From Heliocybe sulcata (lineage: Eukaryota; Basidiomycota; Agaricomycetes; Gloeophyllales; Gloeophyllaceae), in contig ML213509.1 in assembly GCA_004369045.1 (NCBI GenBank), positions 1 to 64,000 of the forward strand: a stretch of 64,000 bases of DNA. The letters are read 5' to 3'. Of the stretch, positions 34,566-46,158 are shown piece by piece; the stretch's first letter is position 1; the number at the start of each line of letters is the position of its first letter. Both the position numbers and the translations under genes were made by a program. The notes under the pieces were generated by a model. That model had not been told where the DNA came from. It ran no database searches and was given only the letters and a program-made list of their open reading frames with translations.

Positions 34566-36797
34566 TCATAATACATGCACGCCAATCTTCTGGATGTCAG
34601 GCGCCCACGCCGTCGGATTGGCGAATTGAATGGTATTGTTCCGTCCTGGCCGGAAACCAGAGAGTGCGACGAGGTACCCAGAGAATACGATGTCCCAGCT
34701 CTAACAACGCATCCGTTCCCCATGCCTCTGGTCAACTCGGATTCTCCGCGGAGAGCTCGGAGAACTCACCTGTCCTGAGATAGGCATCTGCACTTGTTCT
34801 GCCGGCTCGCCATTGACACTTATATACGCATTCCGGCAGTTTGAACAGTCTGTGTTAGAATAGGTGAAGTCGGCGTTGATATAGTCGATGGATATAAGCT
34901 GGGATCCGCCTGAAGGGCCGCCGTCGATGCCGGTGAATGTCAGGGAGCCGTTGTAGCCAATGTCGCAGACGACGGTGACAGTCGAGTTGACTGCCCTTGA
35001 GGCCGCGCCGCCGGAGAGGATGTTGTTCGGGGAAGACGCGGGGTAGTATGTGAAGGAGGGAGGTTGCGCAGGGACAGTATCGTATAGGCGGAGGACGAGA
35101 GACGCGTGCGCGTCTAAGGTGGCGTCATAACTGTGCGGCGGCCGCTGAGGGTAAATATCGTAGACGTCAAGAAACAACGCACGAGGATGTTAATTGTCCA
35201 AGAGACTGGCCGGACCAGAGGTCTGTAGCTGATGCGGACTCGAACCCGACGTCAGCGAGATCGAAAGTCAATGATCGTGTCTGATTCTGCCAATTGAGCA
35301 CGACTAGGGAACAAGTATGTATCAGGCTCTACTGGGTCATGAGGAATAGGTACGTACGGACAACAGTGGAACCGTCTGCAAGAGGGCCCGACCATACGTC
35401 ATAGTCGTTCGTGTATCTGCGCTTGAAGCTGATAGATTTACCGAGGCTGTCTTGCTAAAGACGATGTTCAGCAATTTACATGGGAAAGTGTGCGGTATGG
35501 ACTCGCGTTTAGAGCGACTATTCTCTCATTTGACAAGATATCTAGAGTCGATTGAGCAGGACTAGAGAGGTCCGTGGAAATCAGGAGTGGCGACCTACAT
35601 ACTAGTATTCATGATTAGACGGTGCAGCATGAGGAGATTGCTCACTTGACGGCAGCCCAAAAGGCAAAATGACTCTGCTGTTCGGGTACAGTGAGGCCCG
35701 CATTCCCGACCTCCAGCAAGTCCAAGTCGTTCCACGCGCCAGGACCTGAGAAGCCCGTGACTGGGACGACCTGGTTGATTATTCGAATGATGTTGGCCCA
35801 GGAGTTTGGTGGTCCAATATCATTTCTAAACACATAAGCCTACACTGTTCCCTAGCAATAGACTGGAGACGTACGAAATTCGCCATGAGTTTCCTACAGG
35901 CGCCGCCCATCGAGCAGGGTCTTGTACGCCCCACTCACAGATGGAGTATATAACTGGGCGAGATGTGGCGTTAAGGGCATCACGCATGGCCGTATAATGT
36001 GGCTAGAGAGATCTAGTTGTCTGACTGGTCATATCAAGGCTGACTAGGCAAAGGATCGCACCTCGAGGCTGAAAGGCGGATTGTAGTCTACGAAGTCGGT
36101 CGAGTTGACTGAATAGCAGTTATCGTACTAGCATAGATTTATGAAGCGTCATTTGTATGAGGTCAGATAACTTGCCTTGAGATAGTCTGCTCCCCAACTG
36201 GTGAAAGCGGCTGCGTCTGCTTCTTCGTAGCCAAGACTGCCCAGCCAATGTGCCGCTCCTCCGACAAAGTCGCAAGAGTAATAACCGCTAGAACGAATCA
36301 GCATGTAACGTCAACCCATAGCTGTCATTTCACTTACGCATCGCTGTATGCACCAAACTTCAATCCCAGATCATGTACGTAGGAGGCCAAGCTGGGTATA
36401 CCCGATGGGATGCGAGTTGCATTCCAGGTGAACGTTCCGTTAGCGGTACGATTCGTGCCCTGCCATCCACAGTCGCTGGAAGTGGAATGTTGAGTGTCCC
36501 GTCCCCAGTGTGTTCCTGCATAATGCCATGCTTACATGTTGAAGTATTGATACCCCAAGGACGGCAGACCAGATTGTACGAGGTTTTGCGCAGCAGTACG
36601 ATACTGGGATTCGTCTGTATCACAACTGAAAGCAATTCATTACTCAGTCAAACCATTGTAGATATCATATTTAAGCACGTACAGGAAGACATTATACGGG
36701 TTCCATCCCATCGGCGGCTTGACTGCTAGCCCATTTTCGAGACTGTAAACAGCTGCAGACAGACTCAAAGCTGATATGATCAGAGCAAACGGCCACA
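34566..36797 (-). CDS. secreted alpha-galactosidase, GH27, with C-terminal sugar-binding domain
   Basis: Minus-strand gene of about ten exons. The start at 36797 gives a signal peptide (MWPFALIISALSLSAAVYS) followed by LENGLAVKPPMGWNPYN, the usual GH27 beginning. Next come SLGYQYFNIDCGWQGTNRTA, GIPSLASYVHDLGLKFGAYS, GADYLK/YDNCY holding the presumed nucleophile aspartate, YSICEWGVQDPA, and GAWNDLDLLEVGN with the presumed acid/base aspartate; then SPLLISTDLS and a beta-sandwich domain. The C-terminal part (CDIGYNGSLTFTGIDGG, SWDIVFSGYLVALSGF, NTIQFANP) resembles a galactose-binding module such as CBM35. It removes terminal alpha-galactose from plant oligosaccharides and galactomannan. The intron at 36128-36175 has a GC donor inside YLK/YDNC. 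One exon join near 35.16 kb is uncertain. Confidence 0.9.
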
Positions 36798-37186
36798 TTG
36801 TAGAGTGAGTTTCCCGTGCCTTTGCTAAGTACTGACTGCATTTAAAGCGTCTGCGACTCGACTTCTTCCCTGTACGGCCCGTCGATATTGATCTTATGAC
36901 TGCTGAGCGACCTATCATGTGCCGTCGCTGCATACGACGATGAGATATTGGAAGCCCCATCGGGCCTTGCAGGTCTACGTTCATGGAGGTGGCAAAGACG
37001 CAGTTGGACTCATCTTCTCTTCGACTACTGTTGGTGCTGGTTAAGAATGAATTTGTGGCGCGACGGGCCACCCGCGCCGACAAGCCCGCTAATTGGAGTG
37101 GCTGGAGTCCTGCAAGCAATCACGATTTCTCGATATACCATGTCTTACGAAGATGAAGTCAACTCTCTACGGCTCTTTCCCCTAGC

Positions 37187-38223
37187 ATGGCGATCCAGGA
37201 TAGCGAGGCATTGATCACTTCTGAAGACCCTTTGCACGTATGTCAGTTTCCAGACCAAATGGAGGTGTACTCAGATGGATGACGGATTTTAGCCTGCAAA
37301 CTTGATCCCAGAGCTGTGTCGAGGGTTCTATCATTTGGGATGGGTTACCGGGACTGGGGGCGGAATCAGTATTAGGGAAGGGTACGTAGATGTATACTCT
37401 GTGAATAGATGAGAGATTGAACCGCCGGCCTGCCAAAGAGACAAGGTATACATCGCTCCCTCCGGCGTGCAGAAAGAGCGAATCCACCCCACGCATATGT
37501 TCGTCCTGCCGTATCCTCAGCCTTCTCCCCACACGGATAGGACCTTCTTGCGACGTCCGAGTCTTAATCTGAAGGAATCTGCCTGCACTCCGTTATTCTG
37601 GAATGCATTTGAATTGCGCGATGCTGGAAGCTGCATACATACCCATTCGCAGAATGCTGTTATGGCTACCTTACTCTGGCAGGAGAAGGAATTCCGCATT
37701 TCTCATCAAGTGAGCGGTGTTCTGGACGATCAAGACTGTTTACTGAAGCATCTGTTCTCCCGTCTTAGGAGGTATATTCGCTTGAGACGGCTCATTGATC
37801 CCGCAAAGTAACAGTGTTTTCAGATGATCAAAGGTGTTCGAGTTGGCGGCACCGGCCGTGCTCTCTCTTTCTTGGATACGCTTGTCGTTCCAATAATCGA
37901 GAATACCCCTGACGAAGAGGATCTCAAAGAGAGCATGCACGAGGCAATGGTTAAGTATCCCGACGCTGCAGGAGTGTTAGTGCGAAGACATGGTATCTAC
38001 GTTTGGGGTAAGCGACGACTGTGCTGGGATACGTTCGAAGCCTAACGAGACTTTCAGGGACTGATTGGGAAAAGGCGAAGGCTCAGACAGAAGTAAGTTT
38101 GACTGACGATCCTCTTCCACTACACGAGGCGCTGATGTGTCACAGTGTCTTGACTACCTCTTTGAGATTGGCGTGAAGATGAAGCTGGCAGGCTTACCGA
38201 CCATTCTCGAGAGCTATCCTTGA
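37187..38223 (+). CDS. MDE1: methylthioribulose-1-phosphate dehydratase
   Basis: Six exons (37187-37237, 37293-37381, 37439-37709, 37824-38007, 38058-38092, 38146-38223) join in frame to 235 residues, the usual fungal length. Mde1 is a class II aldolase-fold zinc enzyme that dehydrates 5-methylthioribulose-1-phosphate in the methionine salvage pathway. Seen: [31 protein letters not shown], the zinc-binding [19 protein letters not shown]-like [10 protein letters not shown], and [13 protein letters not shown] with the second metal histidine. The catalytic glutamate region usually read as QEM is here HQMIKG across an intron. The start lies 390 bp from the divergent alpha-galactosidase start. Intron 2 uses an AAG acceptor. 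Confidence 0.94.
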
Positions 38224-38454
38224 TATGTGTCGGTGAGCGGTGACTCGTTCTGTCCAGATATCCTCCTCACTCATGCGGTGTCCGGTCATAACGCCCACGA
38301 AGTTAAACAGTACGATAGTACGAACTCAATATTGTAGCCGTGCTGCTTGATTATTTGGCCCAGTACTATGGCCCATGTCCGTTTTGTTTCCAAGTGGCCG
38401 AGAGCTGCTTCAAGTGGGTATCCGGGGTCCTTCATATCACGTGCCTTTCGCGCG

Positions 38455-38475
38455 TTGACGCGACTTGACGCGATT
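38455..38475 (+). promoter_or_regulatory. TTGACGCGA direct repeat upstream of the RecQ gene
   Basis: TTGACGCGAC and TTGACGCGAT follow each other directly with a 10-bp period, 80-100 nt before the RecQ start. ACGCG is the core of the MluI cell-cycle box; two copies one helical turn apart fit a cell-cycle promoter of a DNA repair gene. Function is inferred. Confidence 0.45.
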
Positions 38476-38554
38476 TCGCCTTCTTCCCCTCGCGAAACTG
38501 CGACACGCCTCCAGCCACAAAAACGACATCTCAACTGTTCTCTAGCGTGGCGCC

Positions 38555-41500
38555 ATGGATCTTGCAGGCTCTTCGTCGTCGTTACATACACCGCCGCCGG
38601 TCTCCTATCCTAACCTCGGCCCTAGCTCAGGCGTCAGGCCTCGGAAACTCAGGAGGACGCCGAGTGCTGTAGTCGATTGTCATTAGTGAGTGGGGCGCTT
38701 ACTGCTGCTGGAGTGCTTGAGTGGATGTATCTATCTGGATATTTCGCGGTCATTAGTATCCTTACGAAGGGTGAGTCCTCAGTGCTGGGTATGCTATATG
38801 ATCGTGAACCTGAGAGGCGGCGAAGTGTTCGGACATAAGGAGTTCAAGGGAAAGCAGAAGGCTATTGTGGAGGCTGCTGTGAAGGGAGCGGATGTGTTTG
38901 TGCTCGCGCCTACGGGTATGGGGAAGGTGAGTTTGTCCCTCATTGCATGCGTAGTTGGATCAGTTACATGCTGCGTAGAGCCTATGTTTTCAGATACCAG
39001 CATTGGCAGACGAAGTTAGTCTTTACTACTTCCTTCTGGTGTGAGTCCATTCAAGAACAGACCTGCAGCATGGAATCACAGTCGTGATCTCTCCGTTGCT
39101 CGGTATGCGTTCCTTCCCCTTCTCAGGAAGCAGAGATTGACGATGTTCGCAACAGCCTTGATGAAGAACCGTATGTCTTTGACTAGTATGAGTTTCAGGT
39201 TGAGTATATATCGTCTGTCCTATAGAGGTCTCGAAGCTGCGCGAAAAATATGTCCGCGTGGCTGCTCTCAACTCCGAAACCTCCTCGGAAGAGAAGAAAG
39301 AGGTCAACCTGCTGTCGACTATCACTGTGCTACTTCTGATGTATCCCCAGATTATCAAAGACCTGTCCTCAGGACATCCCGATAATCGTCTTCTCTACAG
39401 TTGAGTCATACCGATAGTCCTTAGGCGGAGCTGACCAAGATCTCTTCAGTTACACCAGAGCGGCTATGTAGTGCCGACATGCTCAGACTACTCGACAAGG
39501 TCCACAATCAGAAGGAGTTGAATCGGTTTGTTGTCGATGAGGTGAGGGGCTTCCTTTATTACGGAATTCTTGGATGTTGATTGGCGCCTAGGCCCACTGT
39601 ATCTCGGTATGTTCCCGTCAGTTCCGAGCTGGCACGATGTTTTTGACTTCTGCGGCAGGAATGGGGGCATGATTTTCGAGCTGAATATCGGCGGCTCGGC
39701 ATGTTTCGCGAGAAGTATCCAGGTGTACCCATTATGGCGCTGACTGCTACGGCTACTCCGCGGTACGCAACTCCTTCGCTAGGAAGGCAGATGACGCTCA
39801 TGCAGCTTATATGCTATATTCATAGCGTACAGGACGACATCGTGAGGAGCTTGAGAATGTCTCAAGAGCACCTGTACAAAGTGGTCCACCCTTTCAACCG
39901 AGCGAATCTTTATTACGAAGTACCGTCTCCCGCTCATGACTTTCCGTGTATGGAGTCACTGAGGGTCCATATAGATTCAGTACTGGTCCTCCCCGTACCC
40001 AGGCACTCAGATGGCAACTATCTTTGAATATATCACGAATCTGCATGTTAAGCGGAAACGGCCTTCATCGGGCATCGTCTATTGTCGTGCACGTGCAACG
40101 TGCGACGAGCTGGCTGGGTATCTCAGAGGGAAGGGAATCAATGCGCGGCCGTATCATAAGGGTTTGAAGTGCGTGTTCCGGGATAACGATGGAAGAGTCA
40201 GTCAGTTAGCTGACTCGCGTTGTAGGTCGAATATCTTGGATAAGACGCTGAGAGATTGGGAACGTGGTGGGAGTGGAGACGGTGGTGTAGATGTGGTTCG
40301 TATTTCATTTCGTATCCCATATACCAGCACTCTGAGAGACCTCCGTAGGTATGCTCTACCATAGGTAAGGCAAAGTATTTGGCTCTCGAGGATGCAGGCC
40401 TGCTCAGAATTCTCCAGCCTTCGGTCTTGGAATTGATAAGCCCGATGTTCGGTGAGGGAATGCTTAGCACGGGGTTGTAGATGTAACTATTTATAGAGGA
40501 GGCGGTAGGTATATCATACACTATGACCTGCCAAAGAGCTTCGAAGGTACGCGCTGTCGCCTATCATCATGACAGGTTGATAAATTTTATTCTGGTTGGC
40601 ATAGGGTACTATCAAGAGACGGGTATGGCCTCCGCCGTGCCAGTCATCAAACTGATCGCTCACTATATGTACTAGGCAGAGCTGGCAGAGATGGATCCGT
40701 GCGTTTTCTCCTATCAGCACTCACACCGAAACTCATGACGACGCATTAATAGCCTGCGAAATGCGTTCTATTCTACTGTACAGGTGCCCACGTATATCTT
40801 TTGCTATTGATACTCACCTTTCTCGTAGCGAGGGAAGATGCCTGCAAAGTGAAGAAGCTAGTAGGGATGAGTCATGACAAACGAGTCTGGGCGGCTGATT
40901 CCGCCAATGATCCACCCCCAAGTCAACGAGCAGTGGACAGTCTTGGCTCGGTACGTGCCAGTACACTCGTGCCAGAACATTCTGTATGTAAACTGTCTCT
41001 GCAGCTGATTGACTTCGCGGAAGCAGCGACAGTATGCAGGCATGTGGTGCGTGCCATGCTCGATTTCCACCTACGCGTAGCAAACGACAGGCGCTCAGAT
41101 GATATGCAAGTACTTCGGCGAGCCAATAGACGTGAAAGATGCTGCTCTTGTCAAGAAGTACTGCAACGGGATGTGCGATGTACGTCCACCTACTTCCAAA
41201 TAACCCTAAATTTCACCTCAGTCATGCGCCAGGTGTGCAAGTATCCCGAGAAGGTCAGGAGACGTAAGGACAAACTGTCCTCGGTGGAATACATCGGCTC
41301 TCAGATACAACAACTAGAGCAAGACATCCAACCTGATGACGAAGATGCACAATTTCTGCAGCGGCCATTGTCTCGTCAAAACTCTGCGACGATCTTTGCT
41401 GCACCGAAGCCGACACCCGCGACACCATGGAGACGGAACTTCCGAGAGGGCGATGGTGAGGCAGAAGGCGAGAATATGAACACTGGCTGGGGAACCACTA

Positions 41501-42564
41501 AGGCGCAGCGAGATACGCCCAAAGTGAGGACGTATATTGCCCCTGGTGTCGTCCGAACACCACAGTATCCTGGTTTGAAGAGGAGCCTGTCGGCCTCAAA
41601 CATGGTGCCGGGTGTAATCGATGATGCCGTCAAACGCCCCAAAGCTATCTACTCCACGCCTAGCGTTCTTGGTAAGCAGGCAGGTATCTCTGTCCGCAGT
41701 GTTCCTTATTTCTCCCTTCGAAGGTCCTTCATCTAGGCTGCAAGCACTTCGGTCGAAGCCATTCCGGTCGCCGCTACTGACACAGCCGAAGGAACCTTTA
41801 AAAAGTAAAGAGATGAATAGAATGGCAATCAAATGCTCGACTGGTCCGACACCTTCCCGGAATTTCTACCCGCCTGCCGAGAGCGATGATACTTGTATCG
41901 GCAGTGCTAGCCAGTCTGCCGTACGGGTTACCACAGATGATGACTCTACTCTCTTGGAAGGCCCGAGCTGTGAGTGGCCATGTTGGTTGTTCGTCGATGA
42001 AGTGGGATCTAACGCGATTGTACAGTGTCTCTCATAAGCTTGCCCGACGAGGACATCGAGCTTGAGATGCCCGAGTCCGGGAAGAAGATTGGTGTACGTC
42101 GTACCAGGTTCTTCCTGTCTTTCACTGACATAATTATTGCATTCAGGTACACGTTCGCGAGGAAGGTTACTTGCTCATCCGTGGGGGTCTGCAGGAATTG
42201 CTGATGCAAGGAGACGAGGCGGACACCGTATGGCGAAAAGCGGGACTTGCATCAGGGGATCAAGACACAAAGTATGCCCATTATCTTTGCGTGTGATTCT
42301 TGGCCCATGCTGGTTGTCCGCAGGAACGGCATTCTCAAGACTGTCACGCAGCAATTGGAGCTGTATGCCCTCTGCATGAGTGTGTCAGCCGGAGGCCATC
42401 AGACTCGATGTCGATCTTTGGCGCGAGCTGCGTCAAGTCTCGCGAGGCCTGGAATCTGGGAACTCGATGGCTCTTCGGCAGAGGATGAGGATACTTCGGA
42501 GGTGGTAAGCCTTATCAGGAAAACCTGTCGTACACAGTGCAAGGGTAAAGGGCGGGCAATTTGA
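38555..42564 (+). CDS. RecQ-family DNA helicase with many micro-exons
   Basis: About 28 exons encode roughly 800 residues of an ATP-dependent 3'-5' DNA helicase of the RecQ family acting in recombination and fork repair. Motifs in order: [11 protein letters not shown] (motif 0), APTGMGKSLCFQIP (I), [12 protein letters not shown] split between two exons (VVDE / AHCIS), [10 protein letters not shown] (III), [17 protein letters not shown] (IV), [12 protein letters not shown] and IIHYDLPKS (V), [13 protein letters not shown] (VI). A zinc-binding part follows (CRH...ICKYFGEP...CNGMCDVCKYP), then a long basic tail. No HRDC domain was recognised, closer to the RecQ1/RecQ5 type. Exons of 14 nt (38757-38770), 15 nt (39156-39170; 39592-39606), 16 nt (40349-40364), 18 nt (40605-40622), 23 nt (40676-40698) and 25 nt (40753-40777) are needed to keep the conserved motifs. 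Start: first in-frame ATG; exons 1-3 are the least certain. Confidence 0.92.
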
Positions 42565-43626
42565 TTCCTTGCATTTTGTCTGGGTGCGTCTTTGAAGCTG
42601 AACTATCGGCCTTATTTCGCATGGAGTGCTCGTTGATTCCCGTTCTGGCGGACATCCAAATGAATGCAATCAATTTGTGCCACTCACCGGAAGCGCCCGG
42701 TAGGAGCACGACTACGAAGAGATAATACAGGCACCTTGTCGCGCGCCTGCTTTGTTTCCGTTCTATCCAATCGCAGCGATTGTATCCCAGGGAGATTGCT
42801 CGGTTGCCAGGGATTCTCTCCAGCGCGGTGGCGCGTGGTCCCACAGCAAGCTGACATGCCCTTGGCTAGTAGGTTTGATGCTCATCCCCTACTGGATGCC
42901 GCCCTTGTGTACAGGGTGCGCGTTGCCTCTTACTACCTGACAGGCCTGGTTATTTAAAGTTCAAAGCGATGGTGAGGAGTCAGGGAGGGCAACACGTAGC
43001 TGATAAAGGCAGTGCGTATCTGATATTCATTTCTGTTTGACAATGCCCTCGCTCACCCCGAAAGGACAAGGGCGTCTGTTATTGCAGTCGCTATTCGGCT
43101 GCCGACCTTGTGAGGCCACCTGAGCAGTGTTCATACTTAACATCTAATATCTGCAAGATCAGTGCTAACGATAGTTTGATAGCAGCGCATAACGTCCCCG
43201 AATGGAGCTATCCATGTCCTTGACACTCTTGTATTGACTGTGGGGCATAGCTATTTTGTCAAATGCCGCATCTGTCGGACCCTTGCTATGCGCTTCTAGC
43301 CTTTCACATTTACTTTTGGACCAAGCTTCAGTACTGTGGCCAGAAGCCCCAAATAAAGCCGCTTCGCTGTCGGCACACGCCGTAGCCACGGGCCCTGTAC
43401 GCCTTCATCTGTTTTTTTTCAGAACCTGTCTCTGATTCTAAATATACTAAAATCTAGGTTCTCCATAGAGTGCTGATATTGATGATGATGTCGTTGACCG
43501 CGATATCCGGCAGTCAAATGACATCTAAATACGTCCCAGGACCAGGCTATATATAAGAGCTGGAAAGATTGTATCCGCGTTTCTCTCCAGCCCCCATTCC
43601 GCTTATTAGTACTAGGCCTGTGAGCC
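42565..43626. other. intergenic, no recognised gene
   Basis: A 97-codon plus-strand frame ends at 42957 but matches nothing I know. TATATATAAG at about 43548-43557, some 75 nt before the next start, is a likely TATA box for the following gene. Confidence 0.45.
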
Positions 43627-45244
43627 ATGGAAGTCTCATATATCCGGTTTATCGACGATGCTTTCAATGTAAGTACATCAAGTATTTCCTGCTGAACATA
43701 TCAGAGTGACCGGTATGCTCAGTATTACCTTATCGGTCTGTGGGTAAGGAGCTGCGCGGGTCTTCTCCCACTCAAGATGCTAGGACTGATTTCCTAGAGC
43801 TAGGCCTTGACTGTGGTCTACGGTAACCTATCTCTCCTGCCGCATTCATCAGCCGCGCAAATTGATTTTCATTGCAGGTCTTTATATTGCCCTCTTTGGC
43901 GTCGCCTTGTACTTGTATCGCACGATCGGATGCCGGAGTACCCTCACCATCAAGAAGGTCTCACTTTGTACCGCCGTCGTCCTCTTCGGGCTGTCAACGG
44001 CTCAAATTGCAGTCTATTTTGTTGCCTACTACCGTATGAGCTCGGTAGTGATGCGGTTGGCTGGTTACGGGGGCGTAGACCTCCCCGACTATACATCCGA
44101 ATATGACCAGGCTCTGATGTGGTGGAGCAATGTTTCCATTGTCATTCTCTGTGCTCAGATGTAGGTACACTTCTCCTTCACATATCCGTGCTGGTTACTT
44201 ATGCACGATAGCACCATTGCAGATGGACTCCTTGTAGGTGTTTTATATACTGCAGGTGTTCATAACATTGAAGATGAATCCATATTTGTGACAGGTATGG
44301 CGCTGTTATAACGTCTGGGACAAAAACAAAGTACTACTTTCCGTGCTTGCTACTCTACTTGCTATTGAAACTGGTACGTCTGACACGACTCACCTTTCTC
44401 CGGCCTCAACTACCGAACCAATCGTCTTTTCAGCTTCGGGCTTTGCGATGGCTTTCGACATTCCCACCGTTCTAGGAGTCATAGTCGCTTATCTATACTT
44501 TCCATCTCTGCTCGCCATGAATTTGTTCGTGAGCGGCCTTATCGGTGAGCAGCACGTTTCATGGAATGAAACTTGAAGATCTCTGCAAGCTTGACGCAGT
44601 ATACAGCCGGCAGAATCTTATGGCACCGACATAAGATCAGTACTTTGCCGATACGAATACCAACCGGACGGTATACACGGCTGGTCTACTTTATGTATAA
44701 TGTCAGCTCCGCAGTGGTGTCTTTTATTGATTTATTTCTAGCGTCGAAGCTGGCGTTGGATATTGGGTGTGTGCTCTTCTCCTGACGCTCGACCAGTTTG
44801 TCCTAATCGTAAGCATCTCATATCTGCGATCAATCGCTCAACATAGGATGCTGACCATATTTGCAGAACGCCGACGGGGTATGTCGGAATTCGAGTGTCT
44901 CTTTTGTTCGCTCATTCTCAACGTTACGCAAAGGCTATCATGCAGGTGGCTGCGGGTATGGGCGCGGTAAGTGCGGGAGGTATTACGAGCATCACTGGCA
45001 GGTCGGTAGCTGACTGCCATATTAGAGCGTATCCTGCACTCTCCTTATGGTCCTCGTGGAGCTAGGCAAAACAACTGAACACGGGACGATCGACGACAAC
45101 TCTGCGTCGAATGAAACTGGAAGGACCTCGGTGAATCTCGCAATTGTTGACGCCGTAGTGGTGCTTGACATCAACGAATCATTCAGCTGCAGGTTATCGT
45201 TAGACAGTGGAGTGGAATTCAGTAGACCTGAGGAGGTCGGGTAA
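43627..45244 (+). CDS. seven-helix membrane protein, copy C
   Basis: Third member of the seven-helix family, diverged from copies A and B but with the same exon plan: exon 1 43627-43668 (MEVSYIRFIDDAFN), exon 2 43723-43743 (21 nt, YYLIGLW), exon 3 43804-43822 (19 nt, ALTVVY), exon 4 from 43878 (GLYIALFGVALYLYR), and a 22-nt exon 44212-44233 (TIADGLL) before VWRCYNVWDKNKVLLSV. Later: LLAMNLFVSGLIAGRILWHR, VEAGVGYWVCALLLTLDQF, SVSCTLLMVLVELGKTTEH and a short polar tail. The three identical exon sizes across diverged copies fix the splice sites. No inverted arm surrounds it. Function unknown. Confidence 0.8.
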
Positions 45245-46158
45245 CCAGGTCTTCGCCGTGAGGTTAGTTTTCTAGCCCTTTCTACGTCTACGCTGACAAA
45301 CGCTTACGCAGTGACTGAGGCTCGAGTATTCGTTCAGTACATGTGGAACACACGGCTCAAAGTCACGCTTCCAAGCCTATTGAAAGCTCGAGACGCAAGA
45401 TCCGGCCATGATATAAGGAAGATAGACCGCCTTTTGAGAGATCCAGATTGGATTGGCCATTGTAATCTGTCACTGATGTTTGACGGGAGGAGAATGCAGC
45501 CCGCTTACTCTTTTGAACCTGAAAAGAGTACCTTCACCGTCAGACGCGCCGTATTCGGGCGGACTTTGCCCTCTATTTTTCGCAGTCGGTCTCGAGGGGC
45601 AGCAGTTCGCAGATAAGGGCGACTGGTGGTTCGCAAGCTTCGACTTTCATCTCCCCGGAAGTTCCCGAAAGAAGGCATTGCCAAACCAGTGCTCTAGCGT
45701 CTACGTAGTCTACCTTCTACCGGCCGTGCCTTTACTCTTAGGCTTCGTTCGATACCTTGGCTGAGACTATTTTGCAGGGTGCAACCATGTCTTTCCTCTC
45801 TTCATGCTTTCGTCAAATTCAGCATCGTATGCATCTGGACGATCTCTCAGTCATGCCCTAGGCAGCTTCTCTCTTTAACATAGTCGACACTCATGGTATC
45901 GACAACTCGTGTTGTGTCTCGCCACTATTTCCTCGCGGAGGTACAGTGCATCAGACGCTTTATACCCCGATTACGCCCATTCCAAAAGATCTCCCCAGCG
46001 CCTGTTGTATTCCATGAGCACAATTAAAACAAGCTTTGTCATGCCTCCTGGCTACAGTTTCTGTCGCATAAGCACACGCCAGTAATCAGATCCTGTTTCG
46101 GGCACTGGTGTAAGCATTCTATCAACTTGTCTATTGATGAAAATACTCACCGTAGGAT
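45245..46158. other. intergenic, unassigned open frames
   Basis: A plus-strand frame at 45311-45616 (KIDRLLRDPDWIGH) and an overlapping one to 45764 could be two halves of a gene but no family is recognised. From about 45.95 kb on the sequence belongs to the first unit of the tandem duplication. Confidence 0.4.

Noticed and set aside
35215-35300. Possible tRNA from a GTTCGA-like box
   Set aside because: The sequence lies in an alpha-galactosidase exon on the other strand and no cloverleaf can be drawn; no tRNA gene was found in the window.
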